Shown here one piece after another: positions 6,030 through 6,887 of a DNA stretch of 6,887 nucleotides. The stretch spans positions 1 through 6,887 of the forward strand of contig JAGLBQ010000199.1 in assembly GCA_023146675.1 (NCBI GenBank), read 5' to 3'. The DNA is from Cocleimonas sp. (GTDB taxonomy: Bacteria; Pseudomonadota; Gammaproteobacteria; Thiotrichales; Thiotrichaceae). Position numbers and translations under genes: made by a program. Every line of letters starts with the position of its first letter. Position 1 is the stretch's first letter. The notes under the pieces were generated by a model, which was given only the letters and a program-made list of their open reading frames with translations, was not told the DNA's origin and ran no database searches.

Positions 6030-6887
6030 TTATTTTTTGCGTGTCACTGCACTTTTTCGCTTCTTTGCTATTTTTCTAACAGGAGCTCGTTTTATTGCTT
6101 TCTTTTTCACTCTTTTTTTTCTTTTATTTTGTTTTACCAATTCCTTCGGCGACAAGCCAAACAGTGCAATTTGTGTATCACGATGCACACGCATTAAAAA
6201 TGCCATTGCAATCATCGTAACAAGCACGCTACTTCCACCATAACTAATCAATGGCAGGGTCAATCCCTTGGGTGGTAACAATGCCAAATTAACACCGATA
6301 TGAAAGAGAGACTGAAAGCCCAGCCAAAAACCAATCCCATAAGCAATATAAGCAGCAAAATGCAATTTCGCCTTATCTGCATTAAAACCAATCACAAAGG
6401 CGCGCTGCACTATCCATGCAAACAATAAGAGAGTAAGAACAATACCAATAAATCCAAACTCTTCTGCTAATACAGCAAAGACAAAATCATTATGTGCTTC
6501 TGGCAAATAAAACAGTTTTTGTACACCACCACCTAAACCAGCACCAAACCAGCCGCCATCACCAACTGCCATTAAGGCATGAACGGTTTGATATGCCTTC
6601 CCTGAGGCATTTGCCCAAGGATCTAGATACGCTGCAATACGCGCGCCACGATAACCCATCATGACAAGTGGTATCGCAAGTACCACAACAGCCACAACTA
6701 ACACCGCTATTCGAGACAATTTTACACCGCCTAAAAACAACATCGCCAATGCTGTTGCTGTTACCACAACCGTACTACCAAAATCGGGTTCAAGCATTAG
6801 CAAAGCATCAACAGCAAGCAAAATTACCAACGGAACAACTAGTGGCTGCCATGACGCTGACTGTGACAAATTTTTCCCATGGCGCAA
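6030..6887 (-). CDS. ftsW: Septal peptidoglycan glycosyltransferase FtsW, C-terminal part
   Basis: FtsW is the SEDS-family polymerase that, with FtsI, builds septal glycan from lipid II. The visible 285 codons enter from beyond base 6887. The edge codon TTG is internal leucine, not a start, and the first 120 or more residues plus several membrane segments are outside. Numbering from the edge: membrane segments at about 15-32, 38-54, 57-77, 137-162, 178-203 and 211-233; the PDFG motif (35-38); a periplasmic loop of about 55 residues; YLPEAHNDFVFAVLAEE (127-143), in which Asp134 aligns with the putative catalytic Asp297 of E. coli FtsW; and the signature KGLTLPLISYGGSS (207-220). FtsW rather than RodA is supported by position next to murG. 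After the last membrane segment comes a tail of about 50 residues, of which the final 34 (252-285) contain 20 Lys/Arg and no acidic residue, unlike the short E. coli end. Confidence 0.97.
   Translation of the reverse strand: MRHGKNLSQSASWQPLVVPLVILLAVDALLMLEPDFGSTVVVTATALAMLFLGGVKLSRIAVLVVAVVVLAIPLVMMGYRGARIAAYLDPWANASGKAYQTVHALMAVGDGGWFGAGLGGGVQKLFYLPEAHNDFVFAVLAEEFGFIGIVLTLLLFAWIVQRAFVIGFNADKAKLHFAAYIAYGIGFWLGFQSLFHIGVNLALLPPKGLTLPLISYGGSSVLVTMIAMAFLMRVHRDTQIALFGLSPKELVKQNKRKKRVKKKAIKRAPVRKIAKKRKSAVTRKK
6113..6120 (-). repeat. Run of eight A in the ftsW coding strand
   Basis: Eight consecutive T on the plus strand read as A8 in ftsW, in codons AGA AAA AAA AGA within the basic tail. A -1 shift here would continue about 13 codons as KSEKESNKTSSC-like sequence and stop; a +1 shift would hit TGA two codons later. 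Either would remove the basic tail and leave the membrane enzyme intact. The run may be simply a by-product of lysine codons. Confidence 0.6.

Noticed and set aside
6030..6135. T-rich plus-strand stretch as a terminator
   Set aside because: It is inside the ftsW coding frame, reads as A-rich in the transcript and has no stem before a U-run.

Overview
The window is a contiguous piece of the division and cell wall (dcw) cluster of a gammaproteobacterium. All seven genes lie on the minus strand, so in the direction of transcription they run from high to low coordinates: ftsW (3' part only) - murG - murC - ddl - ftsQ - ftsA - ftsZ (5' part only). This is the E. coli/Pseudomonas gene order. The protein motifs are gammaproteobacterial in style, for example the FtsQ ending VDLRYTNGFAVKW, the FtsA phosphate and adenosine loops, and the FtsZ start MFELMD. 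Base composition leans to A/T. I cannot name a genus from sequence alone.

Layout. 6887-6030 holds the C-terminal part of the septal glycosyltransferase FtsW, ending in an unusually long and basic tail. 6010-4862 is murG, 4865-3441 is murC and 3444-2533 is ddl. The murG/murC and murC/ddl junctions are both 4-base ATGA overlaps, as in translationally coupled genes. 2509 (or 2515) to 1727 is ftsQ, and 1699-461 is ftsA. A gap of 122 bases (460-339) separates ftsA from ftsZ and is the only real intergenic space. It contains a 12-base perfect palindrome, a possible promoter and a strong ribosome binding site. ftsZ starts at 338 and leaves the window just after its GGGTGTG tubulin signature. No stretch of more than 300 bases lacks a gene. 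I see no tRNA, rRNA, insertion sequence, CRISPR array or rho-independent terminator.

How the genes work together. MurC adds L-Ala to UDP-MurNAc and Ddl makes the D-Ala-D-Ala that caps the stem peptide. MurG adds GlcNAc to lipid I to give lipid II, and FtsW polymerises lipid II at the septum. FtsZ forms the cytoplasmic ring, FtsA ties it to the membrane, and FtsQ links the cytoplasmic ring to the periplasmic synthesis machinery. murB is absent from between murC and ddl, as in E. coli.

Overall this is conserved core machinery with intact motifs, and I found no undescribed system. The points most worth a second look are the basic FtsW tail with its A8 tract, the ftsA-ftsZ gap, the ftsQ start codon and the Ser-to-Ala change in the Ddl N-terminal loop.
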